Below are positions 25,491 through 37,174 of a DNA stretch of 53,118 nt, one piece after another; position 1 is the stretch's first letter, and each line of letters opens with the position of its first letter. The stretch lies in assembly GCA_019634625.1 (NCBI GenBank), contig JAHCBA010000045.1, forward strand, positions 1-53,118, read 5' to 3'. The stretch is from Verrucomicrobiia bacterium (GTDB taxonomy: Bacteria > Verrucomicrobiota > Verrucomicrobiia > Limisphaerales > CAIMTB01). Position numbers and translations under genes: made by a program. Under the pieces are notes generated by a model, which worked only from the letters and a program-made list of their open reading frames with translations, made no database searches and was not told the origin of the DNA.

Positions 25491-27131
25491 TCAGTGCGAC
25501 ACCTTGGCGGCGTCGGTGCCTTCGAGGTGGACCGGGCGATAGCCGCCGATGCCCTTGAAGTAGAGGAGCAGGCCGAGATAGATGGCGGCCATGATGGCGG
25601 GGATGACGGAATCGGCGCGCAACGTCTGGCGGTCGCCGGTGATGGAGGCTGCGATGACCGTGCGCTCGTCCGGGGTCAGGCGGGCGAGGGCCTGCTCGGG
25701 GTCGCGGATGCCCTGCGCGAGGAGTTCGGTGCGGGCGATGGCGAGTTTGGACTGCACTTCGCCCAGTTTCCGACCGTCGAGGCCGTGGGCTTCGGCGAAG
25801 AAGAGGAACTTGCTGGGTTGGGCGGCCTGGTACTCGGCATGGAGGGCAGGGTTCGCCTGTTCGAGGGTTGCGCCGGCGAAGCGGTCCTTGGCGTAGCCGA
25901 GGCCGGGGGAGCCGATGAGGCCGGCGGACATCATGCCGATGCCGCCCATGATGGAGATGGCGATGGCACCGGTACGGGGGAAGCGGTCGGAGACGACGGC
26001 GAGCATGGTCGGCCAGAAGAAGGTCTTGCCGATGGCGTAGATGGTGAGGGCGAAGATGGCCCCGGCGAAGGTGGCGATGCCGGCGGCGAGGTTGAGACCG
26101 ACGCAGGCGAGGAGGGCGCAGGTCAGGAGGAGACCGACCGGCGAGAGGCCGATCTTCTTCTCGATGAAGTCGGCGCAGAAGCGGAGGAGGAACATCAGCA
26201 TCGAGGTGAACACGAAGAGCTGTTTGCCCTCGGCCGGGGTGAGGATGTTGCCGGTGATGTTCTGGATCCAGCCATCGGTGCCGAGTTCGACGGCGCCGAC
26301 GAGGGCATGGGCGATGAAGAGGACGAAGAGGAGCCAGGCGCCCCAGGAGAACCTGGTCATGACGGCGACCACGATGAGGAGGGCGCCGGCCAGCAGGTAG
26401 GAGATGATGGTGGGGACACCGAGGGCGCTGGAGAAGAAGAGCGCGAGGAGGAAGCAGACGACGAGGGCGCCGAGGAGGCCGACATCCTTGAACATTTCAC
26501 CGAGCTTCAGGCCCTTCTGGGAGGCCTCGGACTTGGGCATGTGCTGGCCGAGGAACATGACGCCATAGACGATGGTGGGGATGAGGAAGAGGCTGAGCTG
26601 GGCCTTCCAGGACCAGGCGAACTGCTCGCCGAGCACCCAGCCGATGACACCGCCGAGCACGAGGCCGGCGGGCCAGCTCGCGTGGAGGATGTTCAGGTAA
26701 TGGGTGCGGTTGTTGGGGAAGAGGGTGGCGACCAGCGGATTGGAGACCGCCTCGAGGGTGCCGTTGGCAACGGCGAAGATGAAGGTGCCCCAGTAGAGGA
26801 ACTGGTAGGCGGTGGCGGCCTCCATGCCGGAGGTGGCGCCGAAGGTGACGAAGGCGGAGAGGACGTGGAAGGCGAAGGCGGCAATGACCAGCTTGCCGTA
26901 GCCGAGTTTGTCGCAGACGACGCCGCCGATGATGATGCCGAAGCAGAACCCGGTGAAGCCGGCGCCGTTGATGGCCCCGAGCTGTTCGCCGGTGAAGCCG
27001 AATTCGGCGCCCCAATTGGCGAGGATGCCGCCGCGGATGCCGAAGCCGACACCGGCGGCGAGGATGGCCATGAAGCCGGCCCATAGAAGGCGCCCCGCGT
27101 TGGGTGCGATCCCGTCCTTTTTGATGTTCAT
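25491..27131 (-). CDS. MFS transporter with large late insertion
   Basis: This 546-residue major-facilitator protein starts [20 protein letters not shown]. About 12 membrane helices are visible, with the loop-2/3 motif [13 protein letters not shown] resembling the G-x-x-x-D-R/K-x-G-R/K MFS signature. The C-terminal half holds a ~95-residue soluble insertion (after [15 protein letters not shown] and before [13 protein letters not shown]) rich in Glu, Gln and Ala, which most MFS members lack. The substrate is unknown; sugar or organic-acid transport is plausible because a Gfo/Idh/MocA oxidoreductase gene lies directly upstream on the same strand. A terminator separates the two, so they need not be co-transcribed. 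Confidence 0.88.
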   Translation of the reverse strand: MNIKKDGIAPNAGRLLWAGFMAILAAGVGFGIRGGILANWGAEFGFTGEQLGAINGAGFTGFCFGIIIGGVVCDKLGYGKLVIAAFAFHVLSAFVTFGATSGMEAATAYQFLYWGTFIFAVANGTLEAVSNPLVATLFPNNRTHYLNILHASWPAGLVLGGVIGWVLGEQFAWSWKAQLSLFLIPTIVYGVMFLGQHMPKSEASQKGLKLGEMFKDVGLLGALVVCFLLALFFSSALGVPTIISYLLAGALLIVVAVMTRFSWGAWLLFVLFIAHALVGAVELGTDGWIQNITGNILTPAEGKQLFVFTSMLMFLLRFCADFIEKKIGLSPVGLLLTCALLACVGLNLAAGIATFAGAIFALTIYAIGKTFFWPTMLAVVSDRFPRTGAIAISIMGGIGMMSAGLIGSPGLGYAKDRFAGATLEQANPALHAEYQAAQPSKFLFFAEAHGLDGRKLGEVQSKLAIARTELLAQGIRDPEQALARLTPDERTVIAASITGDRQTLRADSVIPAIMAAIYLGLLLYFKGIGGYRPVHLEGTDAAKVSH

Positions 27132-27172
27132 GATGGAGTTGGAGTCAGGTGGGGGTTGGTTGGTTGGAAAGG

Positions 27173-27209
27173 GAACCCCGCCGCAACGGCGTGGCCGGGG
27201 GCGGGGTTC
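27173..27209 (-). terminator. probable intrinsic terminator after the Gfo/Idh/MocA gene
   Basis: A 10-bp inverted repeat GAACCCCGCC / GGCGGGGTTC (27173-27182 and 27200-27209) with a 17-nt loop lies 17 bp after the stop of the minus-strand oxidoreductase gene and 42 bp before the MFS start codon. Confidence 0.6.
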
Positions 27210-27225
27210 GGGTCGGGTTGGCGGG

Positions 27226-28350
27226 TTAGAGGGTGAAAGGCGGCAGCTTCACGATGGCGCCGCCCTTGAGGGCGGACTGGTGGGCGCAGAGCCCGACGCA
27301 GGTCCAGTTGGCGGACTGGCGGGCGTTGGGGAAGGGATCGCGGTTTTCGAGGACCGCCGAGAGGAATTCGTGGGCGAGGTGCGGATGACTTCCGCCGTGG
27401 CCGGCGCCCTGGGTGAAGCTGAGATGAGTCTTCTTGCCGAGGTCGTACACGCCCTTGGTGGTGAAGGGGCGGATGCCCTTCGGGAGCCGCTTCGCGTAGT
27501 CGGGGGCGCGGACCAGCTTGGGGATCTTGGGTTCGGGGAGCTTGGCGCGGTGCAGCACGAGGGGCTCGTGTTCGATCAGGGGCCATTCGACGGAGGCCTT
27601 GGAGCCGTACACGTCGATGCTCTCGCGGTACTGGCGGGCGACATCGAACAGGGAGCGGTAGATGCGGGCGGAGAGGTCGCTGTCGCGGAATTTGATGTGG
27701 GTGGTCTCGACGGCGAAGGGGGAGTCGTAGTGGCCGATGAGTTCCTTGCGGATGGTGCCCGAGCCGAAGCAGCTCACGTATTCGGCATCGAGGCGGAGCA
27801 GGCCGCAGACCGGGCCGACGCAATGGGTGGCGTACCACATGGGCGGGAGGCCGGGCCAGTAGTTGGGCCAGCCGTCCATGTCCTGCTGATGGCTGGCCTG
27901 GAGGAACTGGATCTTGCCGAGGGTGCCCTTGTCGTAGAGTTCCTTCATGTAGAGGAACTCGCGGGCATAGACCACGGTCTCCATCATCATGTAGTGGAGG
28001 CCGGTCTTTTTCTGGAGCTGGACGATCTTGCGGCAGTCGTCGATGGAGGTGGCCATGGGGACGGTGCAGGCGACGTGCTTGCCGGCCTGCAGGGCCTCGA
28101 TGGACATCCAGCCGTGATCGGGGATCGGCGAGTTGATGTGGACCGCGTCGATGTCGGGGTCCTTGAGCAGTTCCCGGTAGTCCGCGTATCGCTTCTCCAC
28201 CCCGAAGGCGTCGCCGATGGCGTCGAGCTTGGACTTGGACCGCTGGCAGATGGCGGCCATGCGGGCGTTGGGGTGGCGTTGGTAGATGGGGATGAACTCG
28301 GCACCGAAGCCGAGACCGACGATCGCGATGTTGACCTTCTGCTGGCTCAT
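27226..28350 (-). CDS. Gfo/Idh/MocA family oxidoreductase
   Basis: This 374-residue NAD(P)-dependent dehydrogenase has an N-terminal Rossmann fold ([20 protein letters not shown], with a G-x-G-x-x-A-like dinucleotide loop) and the second-strand AICQRS. The [20 protein letters not shown] block and the K-H-V-A-C-T-V-P catalytic-Lys-type motif match the family. A C-terminal alpha/beta dimerisation domain follows ([20 protein letters not shown]). Such enzymes oxidise or epimerise sugars, inositols and related polyols. ATG 28350 gives the Rossmann fold at the N-terminus; longer frames lack similarity. The 161-bp gap upstream (28351-28511) shows no gene and may hold its promoter. Confidence 0.92.
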   Translation of the reverse strand: MSQQKVNIAIVGLGFGAEFIPIYQRHPNARMAAICQRSKSKLDAIGDAFGVEKRYADYRELLKDPDIDAVHINSPIPDHGWMSIEALQAGKHVACTVPMATSIDDCRKIVQLQKKTGLHYMMMETVVYAREFLYMKELYDKGTLGKIQFLQASHQQDMDGWPNYWPGLPPMWYATHCVGPVCGLLRLDAEYVSCFGSGTIRKELIGHYDSPFAVETTHIKFRDSDLSARIYRSLFDVARQYRESIDVYGSKASVEWPLIEHEPLVLHRAKLPEPKIPKLVRAPDYAKRLPKGIRPFTTKGVYDLGKKTHLSFTQGAGHGGSHPHLAHEFLSAVLENRDPFPNARQSANWTCVGLCAHQSALKGGAIVKLPPFTL

Positions 28351-28511
28351 GCTTGTTCCCGTGGCCGATTCCACCTCTCCACGGGAGAACGGGGCAGAAC
28401 GGCTCCCCTCCCTGCGCGGGTGGACGGCGGTTGAATGGGGCAGATGACAGCGCGGGGGTGGAAGGGGTGTCAATTCGGAAACGCCCCAGAGAAGTCGGAA
28501 GGGGTGCTGAA

Positions 28512-29255
28512 TCAACGGGGCGAGCCGGTATGGCGGGGAGATCGGCGGAAGCCGTGCTGGGCCCACAACCGCCAGACCATGGTCAGTGCTTCGCGGACGA
28601 TGCGCCCGGTGATCTTCGAGTTCCCCTGAAACCGGTCGGTGAAGATGATCGGCACTTCGGTGACACGAAGGCCACGGCGCCAGGCCCGGTGAGTGAGTTC
28701 AATCTGAAAGCTGTAGCCGTTCGACTGGACGGCATCGAGGTCGAGTGCGGGGAGGGTTTCGCGCCGGAAGCACTTGAAGCCGCCGGTGGGGTCGGTGAAG
28801 GGCATGCCGGTGATGATCCGCACGTAGAGGGCGGCTCCCAGGCTGAGCATGAGGCGGTGGAGGGGCCAGTTGATCACCCGGATTCCGTCCCGATAACGCG
28901 AACCCAGGACGAGGTCGGAGGCGGCGCCGGCCTCGAGGAGTCGCGGGATGTCATCCGGGTTGTGGGAAAGGTCGGCATCCATTTCGAGAACGAACGGGTA
29001 GCCGCGTTCGAGGGCCCAGCGAAAGCCGGCGAGATAGGCGCGACCGAGTCCATCCTTTTCGGCACGGTGCAGGACATGAACCCGCGGATGCCGGGCGGAC
29101 AATTCGTCGGCGAGGGCTCCGGTGCCGTCGGGCGAGTTGTCATCGACGACCAGCAGTTCGATGGGTTCGGGAAGGGCGAGGAAGCGGCGAACGAGTTCCC
29201 CGAGGTTTTCGCGCTCGTTGTAGGTGGGGGTGACGACGAGTGCGCTCGGGGTCAT
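28512..29255 (-). CDS. polyprenol-phosphate mannosyltransferase-like glycosyltransferase (GT2)
   Basis: This 247-residue GT2-family enzyme resembles dolichol/polyprenol-phosphate mannose synthases. It begins ALVVTPTYNERENLGELVRR, followed by VVDDNSPDGTG, the GLGRAYLAGFRWALE segment, the metal-binding EMDADLSHNPDD (D-x-D), LGSRYRDG and DPTGGFKCFRRE, and ends near ITGRIVREAL. There are no clear membrane helices, so it is the short soluble type acting at the inner membrane face. It would transfer a sugar from an NDP donor to polyprenyl phosphate for later glycan or protein glycosylation. The exact sugar is inferred only from the family. Confidence 0.9.
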   Translation of the reverse strand: MTPSALVVTPTYNERENLGELVRRFLALPEPIELLVVDDNSPDGTGALADELSARHPRVHVLHRAEKDGLGRAYLAGFRWALERGYPFVLEMDADLSHNPDDIPRLLEAGAASDLVLGSRYRDGIRVINWPLHRLMLSLGAALYVRIITGMPFTDPTGGFKCFRRETLPALDLDAVQSNGYSFQIELTHRAWRRGLRVTEVPIIFTDRFQGNSKITGRIVREALTMVWRLWAQHGFRRSPRHTGSPR

Positions 29256-29606
29256 GGTCGGATGCAGTCGTAACCGCGGGTGTGGCGCGGGTGCAAGAGC
29301 GGGATTGAGGGGATGGCGAGTGGCGGATCGGGTGGATCGGGTGGATCGCAGGTTATGGCCCCAAGTCGCGACTTGTGGGGGGGGGGGCTTCCGGGGGGTG
29401 AACGTTCAAAGCCGGTTCGACCCCTGGCTAATCCTTGGATGAGTACGGGCAAGGGGTCATCGCCATGGGGACTTCCCGGTCGGTGCGGACAGGGCTGTCC
29501 GCGCTCCGACGCGTGGGGGTGGGCACCCTGCGTTCATCCTCCGCGGCGCACATCACCCGTGAGGGGACACGCCGGCGACGTCGGGGAGGAGGCCTGGTGC
29601 GGCGGA
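29256..29606. other. 351-bp intergenic region, no gene seen
   Basis: This gap lies between the glycosyltransferase start and the atpC stop. It holds short direct repeats (three GGATCGGGTG-like units around 29325-29350), the perfect palindrome AAGTCGCGACTT (29363-29374) inside a longer CCCC...GGGG stem, a run of 11 G (29377-29387), and a GCGGACA-GGGC-TGTCCGC hairpin (29485-29502) that might help end atp transcription, though it lacks a T-tract. A short + strand frame at 29435-29632 is Arg-rich and not convincing. Confidence 0.7.
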
Positions 29607-30020
29607 TCAGGAAGCGCGACCGCGGCGCTTGACCTTCAACTGGGCGAGGGAATTGGCGAGGGCGGCCTTGGCGGCGGCGACGTCGTCGTCGCTGAGTTTT
29701 TCCTGGAGCCGGGCTTCGGCCCGTTTGCGGGCCTCCTCGGCCTGGGTTTCGTCGATGGCATCCGCCTGGATCGCCATGTCGGTCATGATGGCGACGCGGT
29801 CGCCGGTGATCTGGACGAAGCCGTCTCCGATGGCGAGGTGGTGATCCCGACCGTCCTTGAGGGCAACGACCTCCCCAGCGGCGACCTGGGTGAGGAGGGG
29901 GACGTGCATGGGGAAGACCCCCATTTCGCCCTCGACCGCGGGGAGGGTCACCATCTCGACATCCTCGGAATAGATCCGGGCCTCCGGGGTGACGATTTCG
30001 AGTTTGAGGGTGGCGGGCAT
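29607..30020 (-). CDS. atpC: F1Fo ATP synthase epsilon subunit
   Basis: This is the 137-residue epsilon subunit of the F1 stalk, last gene of the operon. The N-terminal beta-sandwich is clear (LKLEIVTPEARIYSEDVEMV, GEMGVFPMHVPLLTQVAAGE, GDGFVQITGDRVAIM), and a C-terminal helical hairpin rich in Ala, Glu and Lys follows (TQAEEARKRAEARLQEKL). Epsilon links the gamma rotor to the c-ring and can inhibit ATP hydrolysis. It lies 37 bp downstream of atpD. Confidence 0.96.
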   Translation of the reverse strand: MPATLKLEIVTPEARIYSEDVEMVTLPAVEGEMGVFPMHVPLLTQVAAGEVVALKDGRDHHLAIGDGFVQITGDRVAIMTDMAIQADAIDETQAEEARKRAEARLQEKLSDDDVAAAKAALANSLAQLKVKRRGRAS

Positions 30021-30057
30021 GGCGCGGGGCTGCCGGTGGATCGGGGGGGGAGGCGGT

Positions 30058-32435
<2,378 letters not shown>

Positions 32436-32442
32436 GCGACGC

Positions 32443-33975
32443 TTAGCGGTAGGTGTGTTTGAACTCCGCCACGGCGGCCTTGAGTTCGCCGGTGAGGGCG
32501 TCGTTGAGGGCGCCCTGGGTGCGGATGGAATCGAGGAGGGCGGACTTGCGGGTGGCGAGGAAGTCGGTGAGGCGGTTCTGGAAATCCTTCACACGATCCA
32601 CCGGCACGTCGTCGAAGAATCCGTTCTGGACGGCCCACATGACAGAGGCCTGGACCTCGACGGGGATGGGGTTGTACTGGGGCTGCTTGAAGACCTCGAC
32701 GATGCGTTTGCCGAGTTCGAGTTTGGCCTGGGTGGCGGCGTCGAGGTCGGAGCCGAACTGGGCGAAGGCGGCGAGTTCGCGGAACTGGGCGAGGTCGAGT
32801 TTCACGCGGCCGGCGACCTGTTTCATGGCCTTGACCTGGGCGGCGGAGCCGACGCGGGAGACGGAGAGACCGACGGAGATGGCGGGGCGGACGCCCTGAT
32901 AGAAGAGGTCGGTTTCGAGGTAGATCTGGCCGTCGGTGATGGAGATGACGTTGGTGGGGATGTAGGCTGAAACGTCGCCCGCCTGGGTTTCGATGATGGG
33001 GAGGGCGGTCAGGGAGCCGTTGCCATTCTTCTCGTTGAGGCGGGCGGAGCGTTCGAGGAGGCGGCTGTGGAGGTAGAAGACATCGCCCGGGTAGGCTTCG
33101 CGGCCGGAGGGTCGCTTGAGGACGAGGGAGACCTGGCGATAGGCGACCGCGTGCTTGGACAGATCGTCGTAGATGATCAGCGCGTCCATGCCGTTGTCCA
33201 TGAACCATTCGCCCATGGCGCAGCCGGCAAAGGGGGCGAGGAACTGTTCGGTGGCGGAATTCGAGGCGGAGGCGACGACGACGATGGTGTAGGGGAGGGC
33301 GCCGTTTTCCTCGAGGACGCGGATGATGTTGGCGACGTTGGACTGTTTCTGGCCGATGGCGACGTAGATCGAGTAGAGGGGGCGGAAGGCGGGGTCGTTG
33401 GCGGCGGCGGCGGCGGCGTTGAGGCGGGCGTTGTTGATGATGGTGTCGATGGCGATGGTGGTCTTGCCGGTGGACCGGTCGCCGATGATCAACTCGCGCT
33501 GGCCGCGGCCGATCGGGATCATGGCGTCGATGGGCATGATCCCGGTCTGGACGGGCTGGCTGACGGATTTTCGCTTGATGATGCCGGGGGCGATCTTCTC
33601 GACGGGATAGAAGGCGGTTTCCTGGATCGGGCCTTTTTCGTCCACGGGCTGTCCGAGGGCATCGACGACACGGCCGAGGAGACCTTTGCCGACGGGGACC
33701 TGGAGAAGGCGGCCGGTGGTGCGGACCTCCTGACCTTCACGGATCTGGGTGTAGGAGCCCAGGATGATGGCGCCGACTTCGGTTTCCTCGAGGTTCTGGA
33801 CGAGGCCGGTGGCGCCGCCGCCGAAGTCGAGCATTTCGCTCATCATGGCGTCGGTGAGGCCCTCGATCTTGGCGACGCCGTCGCTGATTTCGCGGACGAC
33901 GCCGACGTTCTGGCGGGCGACGCCGGATTTCACCTGAGCGATCTGGGCTTCGATATCCTGCAACAAGGTGCTCAT
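32443..33975 (-). CDS. atpA: F1Fo ATP synthase alpha subunit
   Basis: This is the non-catalytic nucleotide-binding subunit of F1, 510 residues. It has the N-terminal crown ([20 protein letters not shown]), [18 protein letters not shown], the P-loop GDRSTGKT at residues 165-172, VYVAIGQK-like [10 protein letters not shown], and [17 protein letters not shown]. The [14 protein letters not shown] signature with the Arg that reaches the catalytic site is present. It lies between atpH (43 bp) and atpG (7 bp). Nothing unusual is seen. Confidence 0.98.
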   Translation of the reverse strand: MSTLLQDIEAQIAQVKSGVARQNVGVVREISDGVAKIEGLTDAMMSEMLDFGGGATGLVQNLEETEVGAIILGSYTQIREGQEVRTTGRLLQVPVGKGLLGRVVDALGQPVDEKGPIQETAFYPVEKIAPGIIKRKSVSQPVQTGIMPIDAMIPIGRGQRELIIGDRSTGKTTIAIDTIINNARLNAAAAAANDPAFRPLYSIYVAIGQKQSNVANIIRVLEENGALPYTIVVVASASNSATEQFLAPFAGCAMGEWFMDNGMDALIIYDDLSKHAVAYRQVSLVLKRPSGREAYPGDVFYLHSRLLERSARLNEKNGNGSLTALPIIETQAGDVSAYIPTNVISITDGQIYLETDLFYQGVRPAISVGLSVSRVGSAAQVKAMKQVAGRVKLDLAQFRELAAFAQFGSDLDAATQAKLELGKRIVEVFKQPQYNPIPVEVQASVMWAVQNGFFDDVPVDRVKDFQNRLTDFLATRKSALLDSIRTQGALNDALTGELKAAVAEFKHTYR

Positions 33976-34018
33976 GTCGGATGGGAGGGAGGGATCTGGA
34001 AAGGGATTGGGGTGGGGA

Positions 34019-34411
34019 TCAGAAACGGGCGTTCAAGGCTTCGAGGCGGGCGCGGATGGAGCCATCGTACACATCGCTGCCGACCCGGATGCGGAGTCCG
34101 CCGAGGAGGGCGGGATCGACCTGGAAACCGAGGTCGAGACCGGGGCCGTAGCGTTGTTCGAGGGAAGCCGCGAGGGTGTCCTGGAGGGGCTGAGGGGTTT
34201 CCACGGCGTTGACGACGGTGGCGCGGCGACTGTCGAGGTGGAGTTTGAGGAGGCGGTGGAAATGGGTGAGCGCGGCGAGGTAGCCCCGGGGTTTGGATTC
34301 GAGGACGCGCCGGGTGGTTTCTCGAACGCGGGTTTCTTCCAGGCGCCCGTCGAGGAGGCAGGCGCGGAAGAGGGATTTGCCGTCGCGTCGGGCCTGTTTG
34401 GAGATCCTCAT
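34019..34411 (-). CDS. atpH: F1Fo ATP synthase delta subunit (short form)
   Basis: The position between atpF and atpA and the C-terminal fold identify it as delta, the peripheral-stalk cap. The closing segment ([38 protein letters not shown]) matches the conserved delta C-terminus with its G-G-x-x-I/V-x-V turn and G-S-x-x-x-x-L end. At 130 residues it is clearly shorter than the usual ~175-180, and the N-terminal six-helix bundle that binds the alpha tips appears reduced. No longer in-frame start is possible without running into atpF. Either this lineage has a compact delta or the N-terminal domain is highly divergent. Confidence 0.85.
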   Translation of the reverse strand: MRISKQARRDGKSLFRACLLDGRLEETRVRETTRRVLESKPRGYLAALTHFHRLLKLHLDSRRATVVNAVETPQPLQDTLAASLEQRYGPGLDLGFQVDPALLGGLRIRVGSDVYDGSIRARLEALNARF

Positions 34412-34436
34412 GCCGGGTGGGAGGGAAGTGGGGGAC

Positions 34437-34988
34437 TCAGGCGGCGATCTGCTTCTGGGTTTCCTCGGCGAGGCGGCGCTGGTCGTCCACGGTGAGGATT
34501 TTGCCGGTGACCTGACCGGCGAGCTGAACGGCGAGGCGCCCCATCTCCTGCCGGAGGTCCTGCTTCATCTTGAGGTAATCGGCCTGGGCGGCCTCGCGGG
34601 CCTTGGCGATGATCTGCTCGGCCTGGGCGATGGCCTTCTGGGTTTCCAATTCCTGGACGCGGGCGGCGGCGGCGCGGGCTTCCTCGATGAGCTTGGTGGC
34701 ATCGAGGTTGGCCTGCTGGAGGAGTTCGCGGCGGGTGGTTTCGGCTTCGGCGAGCTTCTGTTTGATGCGTTCGGCGTTGGCGAGGCCGTCGGCGATCTGC
34801 TGACGGCGCTGGGCGAGGACCTGGAGGATGGGTTTGTAGGCGAAGCGATGGAGCAGGAAGGCGACGATCGAGAAGCTGATGAGCTGGGAGATGAAGAGCT
34901 GCCAGTTCACGCCGAAGGTGGCGGCGGTTTCACCGATGATGCCTCCACCGCCGGCGGCGGCGAACAATGCGATTGCGTCCATGGCCAT
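34437..34988 (-). CDS. atpF: F1Fo ATP synthase b subunit
   Basis: This is the 183-residue peripheral stalk b subunit. One N-terminal membrane helix (NWQLFISQLISFSIVAFLLH) is followed by a long charged coiled coil starting RRQQIADGLANAERIKQKLA and ending in the Ala/Gln-rich delta-binding tail. ATG 34988 is followed by a second in-frame ATG (MAMD), and either may be used. The gene order (after atpE, before atpH) and the helix-plus-coil design leave little doubt. Confidence 0.95.
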   Translation of the reverse strand: MAMDAIALFAAAGGGGIIGETAATFGVNWQLFISQLISFSIVAFLLHRFAYKPILQVLAQRRQQIADGLANAERIKQKLAEAETTRRELLQQANLDATKLIEEARAAAARVQELETQKAIAQAEQIIAKAREAAQADYLKMKQDLRQEMGRLAVQLAGQVTGKILTVDDQRRLAEETQKQIAA

Positions 34989-35042
34989 GAGTCAGGGGAA
35001 AGGGGGGGATGCAGGGTCCTGGTGACCCCGCATCGGGGCGGT

Positions 35043-35255
35043 TTATCGGGCGAGGAAGATCGCGAAGAACACGATGCCTTCGGCGAAGGCCGTGCTCAGG
35101 ATCGCCTGCACGAGGATTTTGGTGGAGGCTCCGGGATTGCGGCCGACCGCTTCCGAAGCCTTCATGCCGATGATGCCGACACCGATCGCGGCACCGAGAC
35201 AGGCGGCCGCGACGTGAATGTTGCCGGTCATCTCCGCCAGCATGGGCATTAACAT
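35043..35255 (-). CDS. atpE: F1Fo ATP synthase c subunit
   Basis: This is the 70-residue hairpin of the rotor ring. Helix 1 contains the glycine-rich GAAIGVGIIGMKASEA, the polar loop is VGRNPGAS, and helix 2 is ILVQAILSTAFAEGIVFFAI with the ion-binding Glu in FAEG. The Gln and Ser/Thr pattern typical of Na+-type rings is not evident, so proton coupling is the likelier reading. ATG 35255 follows a good AAAGGAAA ribosome-binding site on the minus strand; further ATGs at codons 3 and 5 are in frame. Confidence 0.95.
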   Translation of the reverse strand: MLMPMLAEMTGNIHVAAACLGAAIGVGIIGMKASEAVGRNPGASTKILVQAILSTAFAEGIVFFAIFLAR

Positions 35256-35332
35256 GGTAGTTTTCCTTTCTTTGTTGCAGCAGCGGCCCCCGCAGTCCTG
35301 CCACGGTCCGGCCGCCGCAATCCGTGGGGGGT

Positions 35333-36235
35333 TCAGTGCTTCGCGGGGGCCGCGTGACCGTGCCCGTGGTCATCCTCGTGCTGACAGATCAGCAGGGTGA
35401 ACACGGAGGTGAGGAGCATGAACACCAAGGCCTGAACCAGGCCCACCAAAAGTTCGAGAAAGTAGAAGGGGATGGGCAGGAGCCATCCGAGTTTGGCACC
35501 GCCGAGAATGGCCATGGTTTCGAGCATGCTCTCGCCGGCGAAGACGTTTCCGTAGAGACGGAAGCTGAGGGAGACCGGGCGGAAGAGGATGGAGACGACC
35601 TCGAGGAGACCGACGACGAGGAAGACCCCGATCATGAGGATCTTCAGGGCGCCGGCGGTATCGCCTTTGGGGCCGAAGATATGGAGGACGAACCCCTTGG
35701 CGCCGTTGGCCTGGAGGGCCCAGACGGTCCAGCAGGCGAAGAACACCATGGCCATGGCCAGGGTCATGTTGAGGTCCGCATTGGTGCCACGGAAGATGGG
35801 TTCGCTGAGGTGATGGAAGCTGCCGTCCGGTTCGGGGTGGCCCCAGCCGATGGAGCCGACGCCGGGGATGAGGCCGAACCAGTTCGCGGCAAGGATGAAG
35901 ATGAAGATCGTGGCGAAGAACCAGAACGTCTTCTTCACAAGGTCCGGCCCGATGATGCCTTCGAGGAAATCGTGAAGGCTCTCGACCAGCCATTCCCAGA
36001 AGTTCTGGGCGCCCTCGGGGACGGCGCGGATGGAGCGGGTGGCGGCACGGGCGCCGAGGATCAGGGCGACGGCGACGATCCAGGTGACGACCATCGAGTT
36101 GGTGACCTGGAAGAAACCCAGCTTGAAGAGCACCGGGGCGGCGGAGGGCAGCCCGTGGGCGCCTTCGGCGGCCCGGGTGGCGAGGGGCAGGCCGGACAGG
36201 CCGGCCAACAACAATGCCGATCGCAATGCGCGCAT
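35333..36235 (-). CDS. atpB: F1Fo ATP synthase a subunit
   Basis: This is the 300-residue stator a subunit, first gene of the operon. An N-terminal hydrophobic segment ending ATRAAEG could be a signal. The membrane helices include FWFFATIFIFILAANWFGLI, and the essential Arg lies in VSLSFRLYGNVFAGE. The last helix LVQALVFMLLTSVFTLLI precedes a His/Asp-rich tail (HEDDHGHGH). No atpI or atpZ-like gene is seen upstream. The operon reads atpB-E-F-H-A-G-D-C on the minus strand, the canonical bacterial order. Confidence 0.96.
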   Translation of the reverse strand: MRALRSALLLAGLSGLPLATRAAEGAHGLPSAAPVLFKLGFFQVTNSMVVTWIVAVALILGARAATRSIRAVPEGAQNFWEWLVESLHDFLEGIIGPDLVKKTFWFFATIFIFILAANWFGLIPGVGSIGWGHPEPDGSFHHLSEPIFRGTNADLNMTLAMAMVFFACWTVWALQANGAKGFVLHIFGPKGDTAGALKILMIGVFLVVGLLEVVSILFRPVSLSFRLYGNVFAGESMLETMAILGGAKLGWLLPIPFYFLELLVGLVQALVFMLLTSVFTLLICQHEDDHGHGHAAPAKH

Positions 36236-36342
36236 GAATCAGGTCGGATCAGATCCCGCCGCGCCAGCCGAGAATCGAAGCACCGAAAATCGGAGCGCCG
36301 AAGCGTTCAACCCTGCGCAAACGGGGCGGAGACGTTGCCGCG

Positions 36343-36360
36343 TTGTGAAATCCTTCACAA
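36343..36360 (-). promoter_or_regulatory. CRP/FNR-like palindrome upstream of the atp operon
   Basis: The sequence TTGTGAAATCCTTCACAA is a perfect 7+7 bp inverted repeat and matches the CRP half-site pattern TGTGA-N6-TCACA exactly. Its centre is about 115 bp upstream of the atpB start, in otherwise GC-rich DNA. I do not see a convincing sigma-70 promoter between it and atpB, so the regulator and the sign of control remain open. The rest of the 386-bp gap is repeat copy C and unremarkable DNA. Confidence 0.5.
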
Positions 36361-36394
36361 GGAATTTCTCGGGCCGGGAAGTGCCCTGCTCTCC

Positions 36395-36554
36395 GTGCAT
36401 CCCGGAGCGGGTGGGGAGAGGTGCGAACTCGGCCAAGCGGCGCTTCGGAGGGCCGGGTTCCACGAGGCCGCAACGGTGTGGGGCGTTGGGTTGAAGACTC
36501 GCGGAGCTCGTCCCTCCGGTTCGCTGGCTCGGTACCGACAACATGGGGATGCAC
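36395..36554. repeat. 160-bp dispersed nested-hairpin element, copy C
   Basis: This copy has the same length and orientation as copy A (8811-8970) and the same inverted ends (GTGCATCCC...GGGATGCAC). The central blocks CGGAGGGCCGGGTTCCACGA and ACTCGCGGAGCTCGTCCC are identical in both, while the flanking stretches differ. It lies between atpB and the receiver-like gene. Sequence outside the ends differs from that around copy A, which supports real element boundaries. Confidence 0.85.
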
Positions 36555-36621
36555 CGCGGGCCTCCGAGCTTCGAGGAAAGCCCTTTGCATTCGCGGGCGC
36601 GTTTTCCATCCTCAGCGGGCC

Positions 36622-36996
36622 ATGATGAAGCCGTTGGCGCTCCTGCTGCACGAGAAGCCGGTGCCGGGAACGCAGTTGAGGAACAAGCTCGAGGGGCTGG
36701 AATACCGCGTCGCGACGGTGTCGGATCCGCGCGACCTGGTGACGACGGCGACGCGGGAGATGCCCATGGTCGTGGTGGCGGACCTTACCAACCGGCAGGG
36801 GGACGTGCTGGCGGCGGTGGCGGCGATGCGGGTGAACGAGGCGACGTCGCATGTGCCGGTGATTGCCTACGGACCTCGGGAGGATGGGCAGCAGCGGGAG
36901 ACGGCGTTGGCGGCGGGAGTGAAGGTCATGGCCACCGAGGCCACCATTGTGCCGCATCTGGCGCAATTCCTGGAGCACGCGCTGCAGTTGGAGTGA
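36622..36996 (+). CDS. degenerate receiver-domain (CheY-like) protein
   Basis: This 124-residue protein has the length and secondary-structure pattern of a lone receiver domain: LALLLHEKPVPGTQLRNKLE, VVVADLTNRQGDVL where the phospho-Asp would lie, and VPVIAYGP for the fourth strand. The acidic pair of strand 1 is missing (the position reads HEK), and the conserved Lys near the end is not found. It is probably a pseudo-receiver with a protein-binding role. ATG 36622 is directly followed by another ATG. The stop codon lies in a 12-bp tandem repeat (GAGTGAGATCCG, 2.5 copies from 36991). No kinase is adjacent. Confidence 0.65.
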   Translation: MMKPLALLLHEKPVPGTQLRNKLEGLEYRVATVSDPRDLVTTATREMPMVVVADLTNRQGDVLAAVAAMRVNEATSHVPVIAYGPREDGQQRETALAAGVKVMATEATIVPHLAQFLEHALQLE

Positions 36997-37174
36997 GATC
37001 CGGAGTGAGATCCGGAGTGACTCTTCCGAGACGCGCCCCGCTCACTCCTCGCCTTGCCCGAAAATCGGCGGCGCCATCGCTTTCCTCCTTGCTGCATGGA
37101 TACGGCGATGGCGGCCTCCATGAAGGATGCCATGGATGTGATGAGCAGGGGTGCGCGCTATTCCGCTCAAGCGC

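Noticed and set aside
25200-27086. A 628-residue plus-strand frame opposite the MFS gene
   Set aside because: Asp/Glu/Gly-rich antisense translation of membrane helices; no independent start signal.
29404-29432. A tRNA T-arm-like GGTTCGACCCC stretch
   Set aside because: No matching acceptor, D or anticodon arms can be folded around it, and no CCA end follows.
29435-29632. A 65-residue Arg-rich plus-strand frame in the gap before atpC
   Set aside because: No similarity, low complexity, and it overlaps the atpC tail; probably chance.
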